Positions 63,695-64,000 of a stretch of DNA of 64,000 bases are shown here, one piece after another. A model generated the notes under the pieces. That model worked only from the letters and a program-made list of their open reading frames with translations, was not told where the DNA came from and did not search any database. Each line of letters begins with the position of its first letter. Position 1 is the stretch's first letter. Source of the DNA: Streptomyces catenulae (GTDB lineage Bacteria; Actinomycetota; Actinomycetes; Streptomycetales; Streptomycetaceae); NCBI RefSeq assembly GCF_000718015.1, contig NZ_JODY01000017.1, positions 1-64,000 of the forward strand, read 5' to 3'. The position numbers and the translations under genes were made by a program.

Positions 63695-64000
63695 GAGCCT
63701 GCACCCCCTGCTGTCCTCGTGGAGACGGACGGAGACATCGGAGAGATCACGCGAATCGAGCCGAACAGCGGGAGCGCCCGGCGGCTCCGGTCCGCACGGG
63801 CACCGGGCCCGAGCCTTCGCGCGCTCCCCACCACTGTGGCACCGGCCACTGACATCGCAACGCCGGTGACCCACTTGCCGCACGTCCCCGTGGTCGCCGT
63901 ACCGGAGAGCAGCACGGCGCACACAGAACGCTTGCGCGGCACCCTAGTTGGGGGCCCGGCTCCCGTCAGCAGCTCGCCGGATCGGTCACTCGATGGTATG
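63695..64000. other. Upstream region at the window end
   Basis: No gene is supported in the final 306 bp. It presumably carries the promoter of the minus-strand membrane protein. Confidence 0.35.

Noticed and set aside
61515..63869. Long plus-strand frame opposite the M48-like gene
   Set aside because: Ser/Arg/Ala-rich translation without domains; the minus strand has signal-like helices and family resemblance.

Overview
The window reads as a stretch of the conserved core of a Streptomyces chromosome. It is about 70-73% GC with strong GC3 bias, uses many GTG starts with GGAGG-type ribosome binding sites, and carries Streptomyces marker genes: bldC, a second Lsr2 paralogue, valine dehydrogenase, a DUF3073 protein, a sporulation-associated TPR regulator and ACR3-type arsenite export. 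From memory, the gene order resembles the S. coelicolor SCO4122-to-SCO4070 interval; I could not check this by alignment.

Layout. 0.2-7.2 kb: a divergent MarR/MFS pair with a clear palindromic operator, a PAS-SpoIIE phosphatase-HATPase protein, a type II NADH dehydrogenase and a divergent TetR regulator. 7.4-13.7 kb: a sigma factor fused to a zinc anti-sigma motif, membrane segments and an NPCBM-like sensor domain; an orphan asparagine-synthase/lasso-cyclase-like enzyme; and the sporulation-associated regulator. 14-19 kb: L-2-hydroxyglutarate oxidase, a membrane-anchored beta-propeller protein and trmB. 19-20.2 kb: a clearly lower-GC SRA-HNH modification-dependent endonuclease, the best example of acquired DNA here. 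20-27 kb: a small hydrophobic protein, a kinase-like protein, an aldo/keto reductase, an M23 peptidase under a c-di-AMP riboswitch, a DUF2332 protein and a membrane SpoIIE phosphatase. 27-29 kb: a two-gene arsenite operon next to a beheaded coding segment. 29-39 kb: tRNA-Lys, a DEAD-box helicase, a lipoprotein, a small zincin, a tRNA-Glu/Asp/Phe operon, an ABC-2-like membrane protein, the giant helicase HrpA and a second tRNA-Asp. 40-43 kb: bldC with gene-free flanks, a conserved unknown gene and vdh. 43-57 kb: the purine genes purM, purF, purL, purQ, purS and purC, interrupted by a mycothiol-type enzyme, a seven-repeat secreted protein with a Cys/Lys/His tail, lsrL and three tRNA-Gly genes. 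57-64 kb: a divergent MFS/LysR pair, a dimethylformamidase-like protein and a degenerate M48-like membrane protein.

How the genes fit together. purF-purM and purS-purQ-purL are two translationally or closely coupled purine units, with purC nearby. BldC, LsrL and the sporulation-associated regulator tie the region to development, and the riboswitch-controlled M23 peptidase to cell-wall remodelling. The most unusual items are a tRNA-Gly(UCC) lacking both partners of the D-loop/T-loop contact, purC having its 3' end overwritten by a tRNA-Gly repeat unit, the one-protein sigma/anti-sigma/sensor fusion, and the SRA-HNH island. No CRISPR array, prophage, insertion sequence or rRNA was seen.
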